64,000 nt of DNA from Ancrocorticia sp047501485 (GTDB lineage Bacteria; Actinomycetota; Actinomycetes; Actinomycetales; Actinomycetaceae): contig JAZDRN010000013.1 in the NCBI GenBank assembly GCA_047501485.1, forward strand, positions 10,620 through 74,619, given 5' to 3'. Position 1 is the stretch's first letter. The number at the start of each line of letters is the position of its first letter. The notes beneath the pieces were generated by a model that ran no database searches, was not told the origin of the DNA, and was given only the letters and a program-made list of their open reading frames with translations. A program made the position numbers and the translations under genes. Of this stretch, positions 25,216 through 34,434 are shown piece after piece.

Positions 25216-26673
25216 TCAGTCTTGCTGCTCCTCGCTGCGATCGCCGCTCCACAGCGTATGGAACACGCCCTCACGGTCGGTGCGATGGTAGGTGTGTGCG
25301 CCGAAGAAATCGCGCTGCCCTTGAATGAGGTTGGCGGGCAGCTTCTCGGAGCGCACGCCGTCATAGTAGGAGAGGGAGGAGGCGAACGCCGGAATCGCGA
25401 TCCCACTGAGAGCGGAATAGGAGACGATGAGGCGCCAATCCGTGATGGCCTTTGCGATCTCTACCGAGAAGTACTCGTCCGCGAGAAGCAATGGCAGCTC
25501 CGGGTTGCGCTCATAGGCCTCGGTGATGCGGTTGAGGAATGCGGCGCGGATGATGCAGCCACCGCGCCAGATGCGGGCCATGGCGCCCAGATCCACGTTC
25601 CAGCCGTATTCGTCCGAAGCGGCGCGGATCAGTTCGAATCCTTGCGAGTAGGCGACCATCTTCGAGGCGTACAGCGCCCGGCGGATGGACTCGATGAAGG
25701 ATTCCTGATCGTCGATTGCCATGCCTGCCGTGTGCGGTGCCAAGGCCTCCTGGGCGGCCAGACGCTGCGGAACGGAGCCGGAGAGCGAGCGGGCGAAGGT
25801 GGCCTCGGCGATGCCGGTGACGGGAATGCCGAACTCCGCGGCGTTCTGCACCGTCCAGGCGCCCGTGCCCTTCTGGGAGGCGCGATCCAGGACGATGTCC
25901 ACGAACGGCTGGTCGGTCTTCGCATCGACGTGCTGAAGCACGTCGGCGGTGATCTCGATGAGGTAGGAGCTGAGTTCTCCCTTGTTCCACTCCTCGAAGA
26001 CCTTGCCGATCTCCGGGGCGCTCATGCCCAGGCCCTTGCGCATGAGATCGTAGGCCTCGGCGATGAGCTGCATATCCGCATACTCGATACCGTTGTGGAC
26101 CATCTTGACGAAGTGGCCGGCGCCGTCGGGACCAACATGGGTACAGCACGGGACGCCGTCGACGTGCGCGGAGATCTTCTCGAACATCGAACCGAGGCGC
26201 TCGTAGGACTCAGGGGTACCGCCGGGCATGATCGAGGGGCCCTTGAGCGCGCCCTCCTCGCCGCCGGAGACGCCCGCACCCACGAAATGCAGCCCGCGCC
26301 TGCGGATGTCCGCCTCGCGCCGGCGGGTGTCGTGGTAGTTCGCATTGCCGCAGTCGACGATGATGTCCCCCGGCTCCATGAGGGAGGCGAGCTCCTCGAT
26401 CACGGCATCGGTGGGGGTGCCGGCCTTGACCATGATGATGGCTACGCGCGGGGTGGACAGGGAATTGACGAAGTCCTCCATGGACTCCGAGGGATAGAAT
26501 TCGCCCTCGCTGCCGTGATCGGCGAAGACCTTTTCCGTTTTGGCAACGCTGCGGTTGTGGATGGCAACCTTGTAGCCCTTGTGGGCGAAGTTGCGGGCCA
26601 AGTTGGAACCCATGACGGCCATGCCGGTAACGCCGATATCTGCGACGCCCTTGGCTGGGGTGGGGATAGACAT
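25216..26673 (-). CDS. gnd: 6-phosphogluconate dehydrogenase, decarboxylating
   Basis: 485 residues, the usual long form. Oxidises 6-phosphogluconate to ribulose 5-phosphate and CO2 with NADP+ in the pentose phosphate pathway. Seen: Rossmann motif GVTGMAVMGSNLARNFA, IIVDCGNANYHDT, FVGAGVSGGEEGALKGPSIMPGG (substrate loop), CTHVGPDGAGHFVKMVHNGIEY (catalytic Lys and Asn) and C-terminal GAHTYHRTDREGVFHTLW. SD AAGGAGAG lies before ATG 26673. It is followed by its own hairpin and stands next to pgm, both serving glucose-phosphate metabolism. Confidence 0.98.
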   Translation of the reverse strand: MSIPTPAKGVADIGVTGMAVMGSNLARNFAHKGYKVAIHNRSVAKTEKVFADHGSEGEFYPSESMEDFVNSLSTPRVAIIMVKAGTPTDAVIEELASLMEPGDIIVDCGNANYHDTRRREADIRRRGLHFVGAGVSGGEEGALKGPSIMPGGTPESYERLGSMFEKISAHVDGVPCCTHVGPDGAGHFVKMVHNGIEYADMQLIAEAYDLMRKGLGMSAPEIGKVFEEWNKGELSSYLIEITADVLQHVDAKTDQPFVDIVLDRASQKGTGAWTVQNAAEFGIPVTGIAEATFARSLSGSVPQRLAAQEALAPHTAGMAIDDQESFIESIRRALYASKMVAYSQGFELIRAASDEYGWNVDLGAMARIWRGGCIIRAAFLNRITEAYERNPELPLLLADEYFSVEIAKAITDWRLIVSYSALSGIAIPAFASSLSYYDGVRSEKLPANLIQGQRDFFGAHTYHRTDREGVFHTLWSGDRSEEQQD

Positions 26674-26842
26674 TCTCTCTCCTTAGAGTCGGTACAAGTC
26701 CATGTTATGCGTCTGGGACCTCGGTCCGCAGTCGTGTCCCGGGAATTCCACAGCTCGGATGTGCCCTCATCGCCTCTGGCCGCCGGTTTCAGGATCGGCT
26801 TCGACTTGCGATTCCTGGTCTCTCCTCCGCGTGACAACAGAC

Positions 26843-26884
26843 GATGCTCGGGGCGATCGCAATTGAGCGAATGCCCCGAGCATC
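26843..26884 (-). terminator. Hairpin downstream of pgm
   Basis: Perfect 12-bp stem GATGCTCGGGGC / GCCCCGAGCATC with an 18-nt loop, 50 nt past the pgm stop and before gnd, so the two genes are likely separate units. Confidence 0.75.
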
Positions 26885-26934
26885 ATGGGATCTGGTGTTC
26901 GACTATCCGATGATCGGGCTATCCGAGCCGGTTC

Positions 26935-28611
26935 CTAGCCGTTCAGGGCGTTGGAGACGACGGCCTTGGCCTCCTCCTGGACCTGGGCGAGGTGATCGGC
27001 CCCCTTGAAGGATTCGCCGTAGATCTTGTAGACATCCTCGGTGCCTGAGGGACGGGCGGCGAACCAGGCGTTCTCCGTCTCGACTTTCAGGCCGCCGATC
27101 TTGGCCCCGTTTCCGGGAGCCGCGACGAGCTTCGCGAGGATGGGCTCACCGGCCAGCTCCGTGGCGGTCACGTCCTCGGGCGAGAGAGCTCCGAGTTTGG
27201 CCTTCTCCTCCTTGCTCGCGGCCGCGTCGATACGGGCATACGCCGAAGCGCCGTACTTGGCGACCTGCTCCTCGTGCAGCTGCGAGGGAGACTTACCCGT
27301 CACCGCGATGATCTCTGCCGCCAGAAGATCCATGATCAGGCCGTCCTTGTCCGTGGTCCAGACAGTCCCGTCCTTACGCAGGAACGAGGCTCCGGCGGAT
27401 TCCTCACCGCCGAATCCGAGCGTTCCACCGAGCAGCCCGGGAACGAACCACTTGAAACCAACGGGAACCTCGACAAGCTCGCGGCCGATGCCGTCAACCA
27501 CGCGATTGATGAGCGAGGAGGAGACCAGCGTCTTGCCCACGCCGGTTCCGCCGCCCCAGCCAGGACGATGCGTGAACAGGTACTCGATGGCAACGGCGAG
27601 ATAGTGATTCGGATTCATGAGTCCGCCGTCGGGGGTCACGATTCCGTGCCGGTCGGAGTCGGCGTCGTTGCCGGTGGCGACGTCGAACGGGGCGTTGCCC
27701 TCTGCGTCGGGCGTCATGCGCTCGCGCAGCGAGGCCATGGAGTAGGGAGAGGAGCAGTCCATGCGGATCTTGCCGTCCCAGTCCAGTGTCATGAACGGCC
27801 AGCGCGGGTCCGCCTCGGGGTTCACGACGGTCAGATCGATATCGTACTTCTCAGCGATGGCCCCCCAGTATTCGACGGAGGCGCCGCCCATGGGATCCGC
27901 CCCGATGCGCACTCCCGCCTTGCGAATGGCATCGAAGTCGATCATGTCGGCGAGGGAGTCCACATAGAGCTCACGGAAATCGAAGCTCTTGACGGACTTG
28001 ACAGCCTCCTCGTAGGGCACGCGTTCGATGTTCTTCCAGCCAGCGGCGATCAGTTCGTTGGCGCGGGCAGCGATGACGGAGGTGGCGTCGGTATCCGCCG
28101 GGCCTCCCGTGGGCGGGTTGTACTTGAAACCGCCGTCGCGCGGCGGATTGTGGGAGGGCGTGATGACGATGCCATCGGCCAGCCCTGCCCCCGTCTGACG
28201 CAGACCGGACTCGGACCCTGCGCCGTTGGCCACCAGGATCGCAAGGGAGACGGCCGGAGTGGGGGTGTAGGAGCCGCGCGAATCGATGCGCACGTCGGCA
28301 CCGTTCGCCACCAAGACCTCGACGGCGGTCTTTTCGGCGGGGACCGAGAGAGCGTGGGTGTCGCGACCGATGAAGATCGGGCCGTCATAGCCCTGGGAAT
28401 TGCGGTACTCGACGATTGCCTGGGTCGTGGCGGCGATGTGCGCCTCGTTGAAGGCGCCGTCGAGCGAGGAACCTCGGTGACCCGAGGTGCCGAAAACAAC
28501 GGCCTGGAGCGAGTTGTTCGGATCCGGTTCGATGTCATAGTAAGCGGAGAGGACCTCATCGACGTCGATGAGATCTTCAGGAAGTGCAGGAAGTCCAGCG
28601 CGTTCGTTCAT
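26935..28611 (-). CDS. pgm: Phosphoglucomutase, alpha-D-glucose-specific
   Basis: 558 residues. Interconverts glucose 1-phosphate and glucose 6-phosphate, supplying UDP-glucose and linking the galactose genes and polysaccharide locus with glycolysis. Seen: FGTSGHRGSS, IFIGRDTHALS, active-site serine loop GIVITPSHNPPRDGGFKYN, metal-binding NDADSDRHGIV, sugar-binding FGGEESAGASF and the phosphate-binding ARPSGTEDVYKIY. Full-length and intact. Confidence 0.98.
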   Translation of the reverse strand: MNERAGLPALPEDLIDVDEVLSAYYDIEPDPNNSLQAVVFGTSGHRGSSLDGAFNEAHIAATTQAIVEYRNSQGYDGPIFIGRDTHALSVPAEKTAVEVLVANGADVRIDSRGSYTPTPAVSLAILVANGAGSESGLRQTGAGLADGIVITPSHNPPRDGGFKYNPPTGGPADTDATSVIAARANELIAAGWKNIERVPYEEAVKSVKSFDFRELYVDSLADMIDFDAIRKAGVRIGADPMGGASVEYWGAIAEKYDIDLTVVNPEADPRWPFMTLDWDGKIRMDCSSPYSMASLRERMTPDAEGNAPFDVATGNDADSDRHGIVTPDGGLMNPNHYLAVAIEYLFTHRPGWGGGTGVGKTLVSSSLINRVVDGIGRELVEVPVGFKWFVPGLLGGTLGFGGEESAGASFLRKDGTVWTTDKDGLIMDLLAAEIIAVTGKSPSQLHEEQVAKYGASAYARIDAAASKEEKAKLGALSPEDVTATELAGEPILAKLVAAPGNGAKIGGLKVETENAWFAARPSGTEDVYKIYGESFKGADHLAQVQEEAKAVVSNALNG

Positions 28612-28746
28612 GGTTTCGATTGTCCCACGTCACATCTTTTTGTGCAGGCAACTTCTTGCGCAATTCGGATTGGTCTCGCTTTGTGAACGGTTGGGGAGTC
28701 GGGCCGGTGCCCACCTTTTCCGTGGGCTACGAATGGGTATGCACGT

Positions 28747-28787
28747 ACGGGTGGGGCCGGAACCATGCCGGTTCCGGCCCCACCCGT
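28747..28787 (-). terminator. Strong hairpin downstream of the betaine transporter operon
   Basis: Perfect 18-bp stem beginning ACGGGTGGGGCCGGAACC with a 5-nt loop, 85 nt past the proX stop and upstream of pgm. No U-run. It could insulate the operon from pgm. Confidence 0.7.
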
Positions 28788-28871
28788 GAGCGTCGTGCCG
28801 CGAGAGCGCTCGATCATCGCTCCGTGCACCGCGATGGCGCAGCGGTGGAGAATCGAGTCAGCACCCGTCTG

Positions 28872-29822
28872 TTACTCGGCGCTCTCGGAGGACTCGGTAT
28901 CTTCGGGGGTGTCCCCGCCCTCTGCGGTCAGCGAGTCGACGTACTCCTGGTTATCGGCAACCCACTGCTCGATGATCTCGGGGTAGTTGTTGGGATCCTC
29001 GTTCTCGTTGAGCATCTTGTTCTCGAGGTCCGCGAGCTGCTCGGGAGACATGGTGAAGTTGGATAGCCACTCCGCCACCTCAGGCTGGTCGTCCTTGAAA
29101 GTGGAGGAACCATAGCTGGAAAGGGTCTCCGCTGCGCCCAGCGTGCCCTCCGGATCCTCCAGGTCCTTGACGGGGAACGCCTCGTAGGCCCAGTGCGGGC
29201 TCCACAGGGTGACGACGATGTTCTCGCCGTTGTCAGTGGCCGTCTTCAGCTCTGAGAGCATCGCCGGGGTGGAGGACGTCACGAAGTCGAAGTCCTCAAG
29301 ACCGTAGGTGGGAATGACCTCTTCCTCGGTCAGTGCGGTGAGGCCGGCGCCCGGCTCGATGCCCACGATTCGATTGTTGAAGAGATCGGCGTTGTCTGCC
29401 AACTCATCGATCGAATCGATGGGGGCGTCCTCGTTGACGGCGATGGCAAGCTTGGCATCCTCGTACCAGACACCGAGCTTCTCGATATCGTCGCCATAGG
29501 AGTCGAGGTATTCGGCATGGGTGACGGGCTCCCAGACGTCGAGGAGGGCATCCACATCGCCGGTGCTCAGGGAAAGGAACGCCGCTCCGGGATCGACGCT
29601 CTCCAACGTGACATCGTAGCCCTTCTCCTCCAGGATGTGCTCCCAGAGATGGGATACGGCGATGGCCTCGTCCCAGTTGAACATGCCGATGGTGATCTCC
29701 TTGGACTCACCGCCGCCGTTCGAGCCGCCGTCGCCACCGGCGTCGTCGTTACCGCAGGCTGACAGAGCCAAGGCTGCGGCGGCGCCGAACGCAAAGATCT
29801 TCGTGGGGGTGCGCTTCTTCAT
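28872..29822 (-). CDS. proX: Glycine betaine/proline-type ABC transporter binding lipoprotein
   Basis: 316 residues. Lipoprotein signal MKKRTPTKIFAFGAAAALALSAC with Cys as the lipid-modified residue, then a Gly/Asp-rich linker. The mature part (EITIGMFNWDEAIAVSHLWEHILEEKGYDV, ALLDVWEPVTHAEY, GIEPGAGL, LWSPHWAYEAF with aromatic residues for the quaternary ammonium cage) is an OpuAC/ProX-type fold. ATG 29822 follows GGAGAGG; a longer frame to 29852 is unlikely. Third gene of the transporter operon. Role: uptake of osmoprotectants. Confidence 0.95.
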   Translation of the reverse strand: MKKRTPTKIFAFGAAAALALSACGNDDAGGDGGSNGGGESKEITIGMFNWDEAIAVSHLWEHILEEKGYDVTLESVDPGAAFLSLSTGDVDALLDVWEPVTHAEYLDSYGDDIEKLGVWYEDAKLAIAVNEDAPIDSIDELADNADLFNNRIVGIEPGAGLTALTEEEVIPTYGLEDFDFVTSSTPAMLSELKTATDNGENIVVTLWSPHWAYEAFPVKDLEDPEGTLGAAETLSSYGSSTFKDDQPEVAEWLSNFTMSPEQLADLENKMLNENEDPNNYPEIIEQWVADNQEYVDSLTAEGGDTPEDTESSESAE

Positions 29823-29915
29823 CGTGTTTCCTCTCCGTCTGTGCACAGGCACAGGTGTTTTGGATTTCGGTCGAATACGGTCTGGTCGAATACGGTCTGA
29901 AGGGGGGCGGGGAGC

Positions 29916-30824
29916 TCAGCCCGCCGCCACGGTCTCGGGCGTATCTTGTACTGTCTCCTGGGTCTCCTGCGTTGTCTTCTTCTGGGAGGAGCGACGCTTG
30001 CGGTGACTACCGAAGCCGCCGGTGATGCGATCCAGGATCATGGCGAGGATGACAACCGAGGTGCCCGCCTCGAACCCAAGGCCCACATTGACGCGGTTGA
30101 GGCTGGTGTAAACCTGATCGCCGAGGCCTCCGGCCCCGACCATGCCGGCGATGACCACCATGGACAGCGAGAGCATGATGACCTGGTTGACCCCTGCCAT
30201 GATGGAGGGCATGGCCAGCGGGAGCTGGATCTGACGTAGCACGCGACGCGGTGAAGCGCCGAAGGCATAGCCGGCTTCCACGACTTCCTTGTCCACCCCG
30301 CGGATGCCGAGCTCGGTCAGGCGCACACCGGGTGCCAGGGAGAAGAGGATCGTTGCGACCATCCCGGGCGTGACACCGAGGCGGAAGAGCATGAGCGCAG
30401 GAATCAGATACACCATGGCGGGCATGGTCTGCAGGAAGTCGAGGATGGGCCGGATGATCGCCGACGCCGTGTCATTGCGTGCCGCCAGGATACCGAGCGG
30501 GATGGCGATGATCAGGGCGATCGCGCTGGCGAGCAACACGAGAGCGAGGGTCTGCATTGCATAATCCCACTGCGAGAATCCCACGATGAGGACGAGTCCG
30601 ATCGCCGAGCCCAACGCGAGCTTCCAGCCCTTGGCCAGGAACGCCAGAATGGCGATGACGACGATGACCGCCCAGAACGGCGCTGACGTCAGCGCGTCCT
30701 CCAAACCGTCGTAGGCGCCCTGCAGGACCTTGCGGATGAAGGTGAAGAGCCAACCGAGCGTGCGAATCAGCCAGTCGATGCCATCTTCGACCCAATTGCC
30801 AAAGGGGATACGAAAACCGCTCAT
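29916..30824 (-). CDS. proW: Glycine betaine/proline-type ABC transporter permease
   Basis: 302 residues with about seven membrane helices. The EAA loop (ELGIRGVDKEVVEAGYAFGASPRRVLRQIQLPLAMPSIMAGV) contacts the ATPase, and QWDYAMQTLALVLLASAIALIIAIPLGI is the typical start of the permease core. The C-terminus is a Thr/Gln-rich cytoplasmic tail. Start overlaps the proV stop by ATGA (30821-30824), so they are translationally coupled. Confidence 0.95.
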   Translation of the reverse strand: MSGFRIPFGNWVEDGIDWLIRTLGWLFTFIRKVLQGAYDGLEDALTSAPFWAVIVVIAILAFLAKGWKLALGSAIGLVLIVGFSQWDYAMQTLALVLLASAIALIIAIPLGILAARNDTASAIIRPILDFLQTMPAMVYLIPALMLFRLGVTPGMVATILFSLAPGVRLTELGIRGVDKEVVEAGYAFGASPRRVLRQIQLPLAMPSIMAGVNQVIMLSLSMVVIAGMVGAGGLGDQVYTSLNRVNVGLGFEAGTSVVILAMILDRITGGFGSHRKRRSSQKKTTQETQETVQDTPETVAAG

Positions 30825-32134
30825 GCGCGGACCTCCTCGTCGTTGCTGGCCGTGCCATTCAAGGTAGCGTCAATGATCTCCATAGGAACCATCGGGATCG
30901 GGCGCAACGTGGTATCGGTGTTGGCCGGGGCGTTCGCCAGTGCAGCCAGCAGGGTGATCCGGGGGACCACGCCAAGGAGCCTGTCGTCGTCGTCCACGAC
31001 CGCGATGGGGAGCGGGCTTTCGATCGTCAGCTCGAAGAGCTCGGAGATGTACTGGTCGGGGTGCACCTTCGAGGGCAGGGGCCGGATGATCGGCTCCAGA
31101 TCCGAATGCCCGGCGCGAACGTGGGACAGAACCTCGGTGTCGCGGACGTATCCGACGACGCGGCGTGCCGACGTCGTGACGAAAACCGTCGGCGTCTGCA
31201 GGTCGCGCATGATACGCAGCGCGGTGCGCGGACCGGCTGCAACGCGCACTACGGCGCGCGGAGGCTCCATCACGTCGTTGGCGGTCAGAACCTTCGCGCG
31301 ATCGACGTCCTGGACGAACTTGGCGACGTAATCGTTGGCGGGATCGGTCAGGATATCGTTCGGTGTGCCCACCTGAACGACGCGTCCATCGCGCATCACC
31401 GCGATGCGATCACCGAGGAACATCGCCTCGTTGAGATCATGGGTGATGAAGACGATGGTCTTGCCGAGCTCTTCCTGCAGCTCGTGGAGCAGCTCCTGCA
31501 TCTCGCGGCGGATGAGCGGGTCGAGGGCGGAGAACGCCTCGTCCATGAGCAGGATCTCGGTGTTGGCGGCGAATGCTCGGGCCAGGCCGACGCGCTGCTG
31601 CATTCCGCCGGAGAGCTCACTGGGGAGACTGTCCTCCCAGCCGGTGAGGCCGACGCGCTGCAGCCACGACCGTGCCTGCTCCAGTCGTTCCTCCTTGGCA
31701 ACGCCTTGAATCTCGAGGCCGTAGGCGACGTTCTCCAAGACGGTGCGGTGCGGGAGCAAGGCAAAGTGCTGGAAGACCATGGACATCTTCTCGCGGCGCA
31801 GTTCGCGAAGCTTGTCTCCCTGCAGGCCGTCGACCTCGGTGCCCCACACCTGGACCGATCCCCGTGTGATGGGGTTCAGTCCGTTGAGCATGCGGATAAG
31901 GGTGGATTTGCCGGAACCCGACAGGCCCATCACCACGAAGATCTCGCCGGGCTTCACGTCGAAGTTGGCGTCGATGACCGCAGCTGTGCCATATTCTTGC
32001 AGTTCATCGCGTGTTTTGCCGCTGTCGAGGCCCTTGAGGACCTCTTTGGGTCTGCGGCCGAAGACTTTATACAGGCCGGAGACCGACAGGGCAGATGGAC
32101 TGCTCGGCTCCACTTCCGATCGGACACTACTCAC
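30821..32134 (-). CDS. proV: Glycine betaine/proline-type ABC transporter ATPase with CBS domains
   Basis: About 437 residues. ATPase: Walker A MGLSGSGKSTLIRM, Q-loop VFQHFALLPHRTV, signature LSGGMQQRVGLARA, Walker B ILLMDEAFSALD, and H-loop ITHDLNEAM. After residue 290 a pair of CBS repeats (NDVMEPPRAVVRVAAG ... GVVPRITLLAAL) probably senses ionic strength, as in OpuA. GTG 32134 with AAGGAG upstream is chosen; the longer frame to 32281 has no matching sequence. Confidence 0.96.
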   Translation of the reverse strand: MSSVRSEVEPSSPSALSVSGLYKVFGRRPKEVLKGLDSGKTRDELQEYGTAAVIDANFDVKPGEIFVVMGLSGSGKSTLIRMLNGLNPITRGSVQVWGTEVDGLQGDKLRELRREKMSMVFQHFALLPHRTVLENVAYGLEIQGVAKEERLEQARSWLQRVGLTGWEDSLPSELSGGMQQRVGLARAFAANTEILLMDEAFSALDPLIRREMQELLHELQEELGKTIVFITHDLNEAMFLGDRIAVMRDGRVVQVGTPNDILTDPANDYVAKFVQDVDRAKVLTANDVMEPPRAVVRVAAGPRTALRIMRDLQTPTVFVTTSARRVVGYVRDTEVLSHVRAGHSDLEPIIRPLPSKVHPDQYISELFELTIESPLPIAVVDDDDRLLGVVPRITLLAALANAPANTDTTLRPIPMVPMEIIDATLNGTASNDEEVRA

Positions 32135-32778
32135 ATGTACTCCTTGCAGGTGCAAGCTACTACGTATTGAAGCCCGGGTCTGAAGGATTGGGACTTTGCC
32201 GCCATGGCCAGCCATGGCATATGCGAGCTGGTTGCCCCCACGTCCCATGCGAGCAACCATCGGGGTCGCTACAAGCACCAAACAAACCGTACGATCGCCG
32301 GTTTCGGCCGCGGAATGTCTCTCTCAAGCCAAAACCGGGCCGGCGAGCGCGGGCCAAGTGTTATCGCGTTAAACGCACGTCAGAGACAGTAACAATTTTG
32401 TGATGAGGACTTCAAGCGTTTCCCTGGCTTTTGTGTAACTAGCCTCAGAATCGAAAATTGGTTTTCTTGCCGTGTAAAAATGCAATTTCGTTTTTTGGGG
32501 AGAGCAATAATTCCTTATCGTAACGCGGAAAATTCGATGGGTGACGCAAAGTAGAGTATGTCAAGTTCTGCAGTGGTTTATATGGCTTCAATCAGTGTTT
32601 TTTCAGTATGTCCACGTATTGGGATGAGAGCGTTCTGAGGGCCTCTTCGAAGCTGTACGCAGGCAACTTAGGGTGTAAGTCTTCTCTGGAGTGGTTGCGG
32701 GACCACTGCGGGAGGGGCCGGTGGATATCCCATCCTGGAAAGGGGGATGATTCGGCTGGGCCGATGGATGCGTCGGGT
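32135..32778. other. Intergenic region, proV promoter side
   Basis: 644 bp between proV (leftward) and the end of the DUF2079 gene. No convincing gene. The part from about 32390 to 32610 is clearly richer in A/T than its surroundings and includes a GAAAA-ttgg-TTTTC inverted repeat. It should hold the proXWV promoter; I see no recognisable osmotic control element. Confidence 0.5.
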
Positions 32779-34434
32779 TCAGGGCCGCTTGAGGACCAGG
32801 AAATCGGCGTCAGAGAACGCGACGGTCCACACCCCGCCGTACTCCTCGCTCGCCCACGACTGCGGACCCGCTGGAGAGGAGAGAGCTTCGTGCCCTGGCC
32901 CCACGATGAGGGTGTCGACATATGCATCGGCAACAGTCCCCTCCCAGTAGACGGTATTGCCGGGAACAACATAAGCGAGCATACGGAAATCGGCGACGAC
33001 GGCGCTGCCGGTCCCCACTTCCGCCACGGCGGCTTCTCCCGCCTCACGGTCCAGGAGATGGAAATCGTTGGTGCCGCGGAGGAAGGACCCCATCGGACCA
33101 TTCCACATCATGGCCGCACTGGGCACCACCGCACATAAGACAGCTAGGGGGACGACCCGGCGTTTCCACGCCTCGCGCAGCCGTTGCGATATTCTGAGGC
33201 GCTCCACGCCGTCAATGAGGGCGACCGTCGCGATGGGAATGAGAACAGCGGAATAGTGCCAATCCCAACCCCAGTAATACGGTACGTTGCCGGCGAAGCG
33301 CCACGCGAGAGTGGGGACCATGAGCCAGAGAACAGGACTGCGCAATCCGACGAGGCCTGCGCTGAACGCCAGCAGCATCAGGGTCACCATCTTCTCGCCG
33401 GGTCCCAACAGTCCGGTGAAGAAACCCAGAAGGCCGGGTGCGGTGTCCTGTGTCTCCGAGAGCCTATCGGTGTAGTCCCAGCCGCCATGCGGGTTGAACA
33501 GGGGCAGGATAACGGCGATGGAGATGACGAACCAGAACAGCCCCCACAGGATCATGTAGGCGCTCGGGGTTTGATGCCACGAGGTAAGCGTCGCTCGCAG
33601 ACTCCTCCAGGTGCGTAGCGGGAACGGCGGATACGGTGCGCTCGCGGAGACGAAGGAAGCCTCGGAAGGAGCTTCGGGGGAGGGGGCTGCTTGGCTGGAA
33701 GAGACGACGTCGTCGACGGAAGTGTTCGTGCTCCCAACGCTCCCGCGCGCTCGTTCTTGCTCCCCGGCTGCCGTTTCGCCCCAGTCGATCCACAGCAGAA
33801 TCAGGCCGAAAGCGGCGACGGTCAGCCCGAGATCCTCTTTGACGAAGACGAGTAGCCCGATCTCGATGCAGGCTATTCGGTGCTTGCCCTCGATCCAGTG
33901 CACCAGCCCGAAAGCGAGCAACGGCACCGCGAAGGCTATCTCGTGGAACTGGGCGGCGACGGCCCCTGCCAGTTCCCAGCTCACGATGTAACCGACGCCC
34001 AGCAGACTGCCCCACATCCCACCGAGGCGTTGACGTGCCAAACGGGTCACCGGGACGCTGGACCAGGCGAAGAGCAGGCCTTGAAGGACAAGAAGAGACA
34101 GTCCCGACGGAAAGAGACGAAAGACTGGCCCCAGCAGGATCAGAATCGGATGGAAGTGATCTCCGAGCAGGTTGTACCCGGGTCCCTTGATATCGACGAT
34201 CGGCGTTTCCAGATGCGCGTACTGCTGCGCGAGCTGAGTGAAGATTCCCAGATCCCACGAGGGGGCGATGAATCCCCGCCACTGCGACACCGAGAAGGCC
34301 GTGAAGAGCACCGCTCCGCACGTGGCGATGAGCCACGCGATCGGGTCGGGCCGCCACTGAGGTAGGTGGCGTTTCCACCCACGCGGACCGGACCGCACCT
34401 TCGATGGTGGTGCGGTCCGCGGGCTCCGCCTCAC
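32779..34434 (-). CDS. DUF2079 membrane protein
   Basis: 551 residues, about ten membrane helices. The N-terminal FSVSQWRGFIAPSWDLGIFTQLAQQYAHLETP ... LGDHFHPILILLGPVFRLFPS is the signature of DUF2079 proteins, which look like polyprenyl-linked sugar transferases of the GT-C class; D and DH(F)HP residues in the first loop would be catalytic. A long low-complexity loop (about 225-275) splits the protein. The GTG start overlaps the stop of the upstream gene (GTGA, 34431-34434). Substrate unknown. Confidence 0.88.
   Translation of the reverse strand: MRRSPRTAPPSKVRSGPRGWKRHLPQWRPDPIAWLIATCGAVLFTAFSVSQWRGFIAPSWDLGIFTQLAQQYAHLETPIVDIKGPGYNLLGDHFHPILILLGPVFRLFPSGLSLLVLQGLLFAWSSVPVTRLARQRLGGMWGSLLGVGYIVSWELAGAVAAQFHEIAFAVPLLAFGLVHWIEGKHRIACIEIGLLVFVKEDLGLTVAAFGLILLWIDWGETAAGEQERARGSVGSTNTSVDDVVSSSQAAPSPEAPSEASFVSASAPYPPFPLRTWRSLRATLTSWHQTPSAYMILWGLFWFVISIAVILPLFNPHGGWDYTDRLSETQDTAPGLLGFFTGLLGPGEKMVTLMLLAFSAGLVGLRSPVLWLMVPTLAWRFAGNVPYYWGWDWHYSAVLIPIATVALIDGVERLRISQRLREAWKRRVVPLAVLCAVVPSAAMMWNGPMGSFLRGTNDFHLLDREAGEAAVAEVGTGSAVVADFRMLAYVVPGNTVYWEGTVADAYVDTLIVGPGHEALSSPAGPQSWASEEYGGVWTVAFSDADFLVLKRP

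Noticed and set aside
27274..28686. 470-residue frame on the plus strand opposite pgm (others like it oppose hrpA, gnd, galT and the dmsA genes)
   Set aside because: GC-rich antisense shadow; the minus-strand gene has all family motifs.
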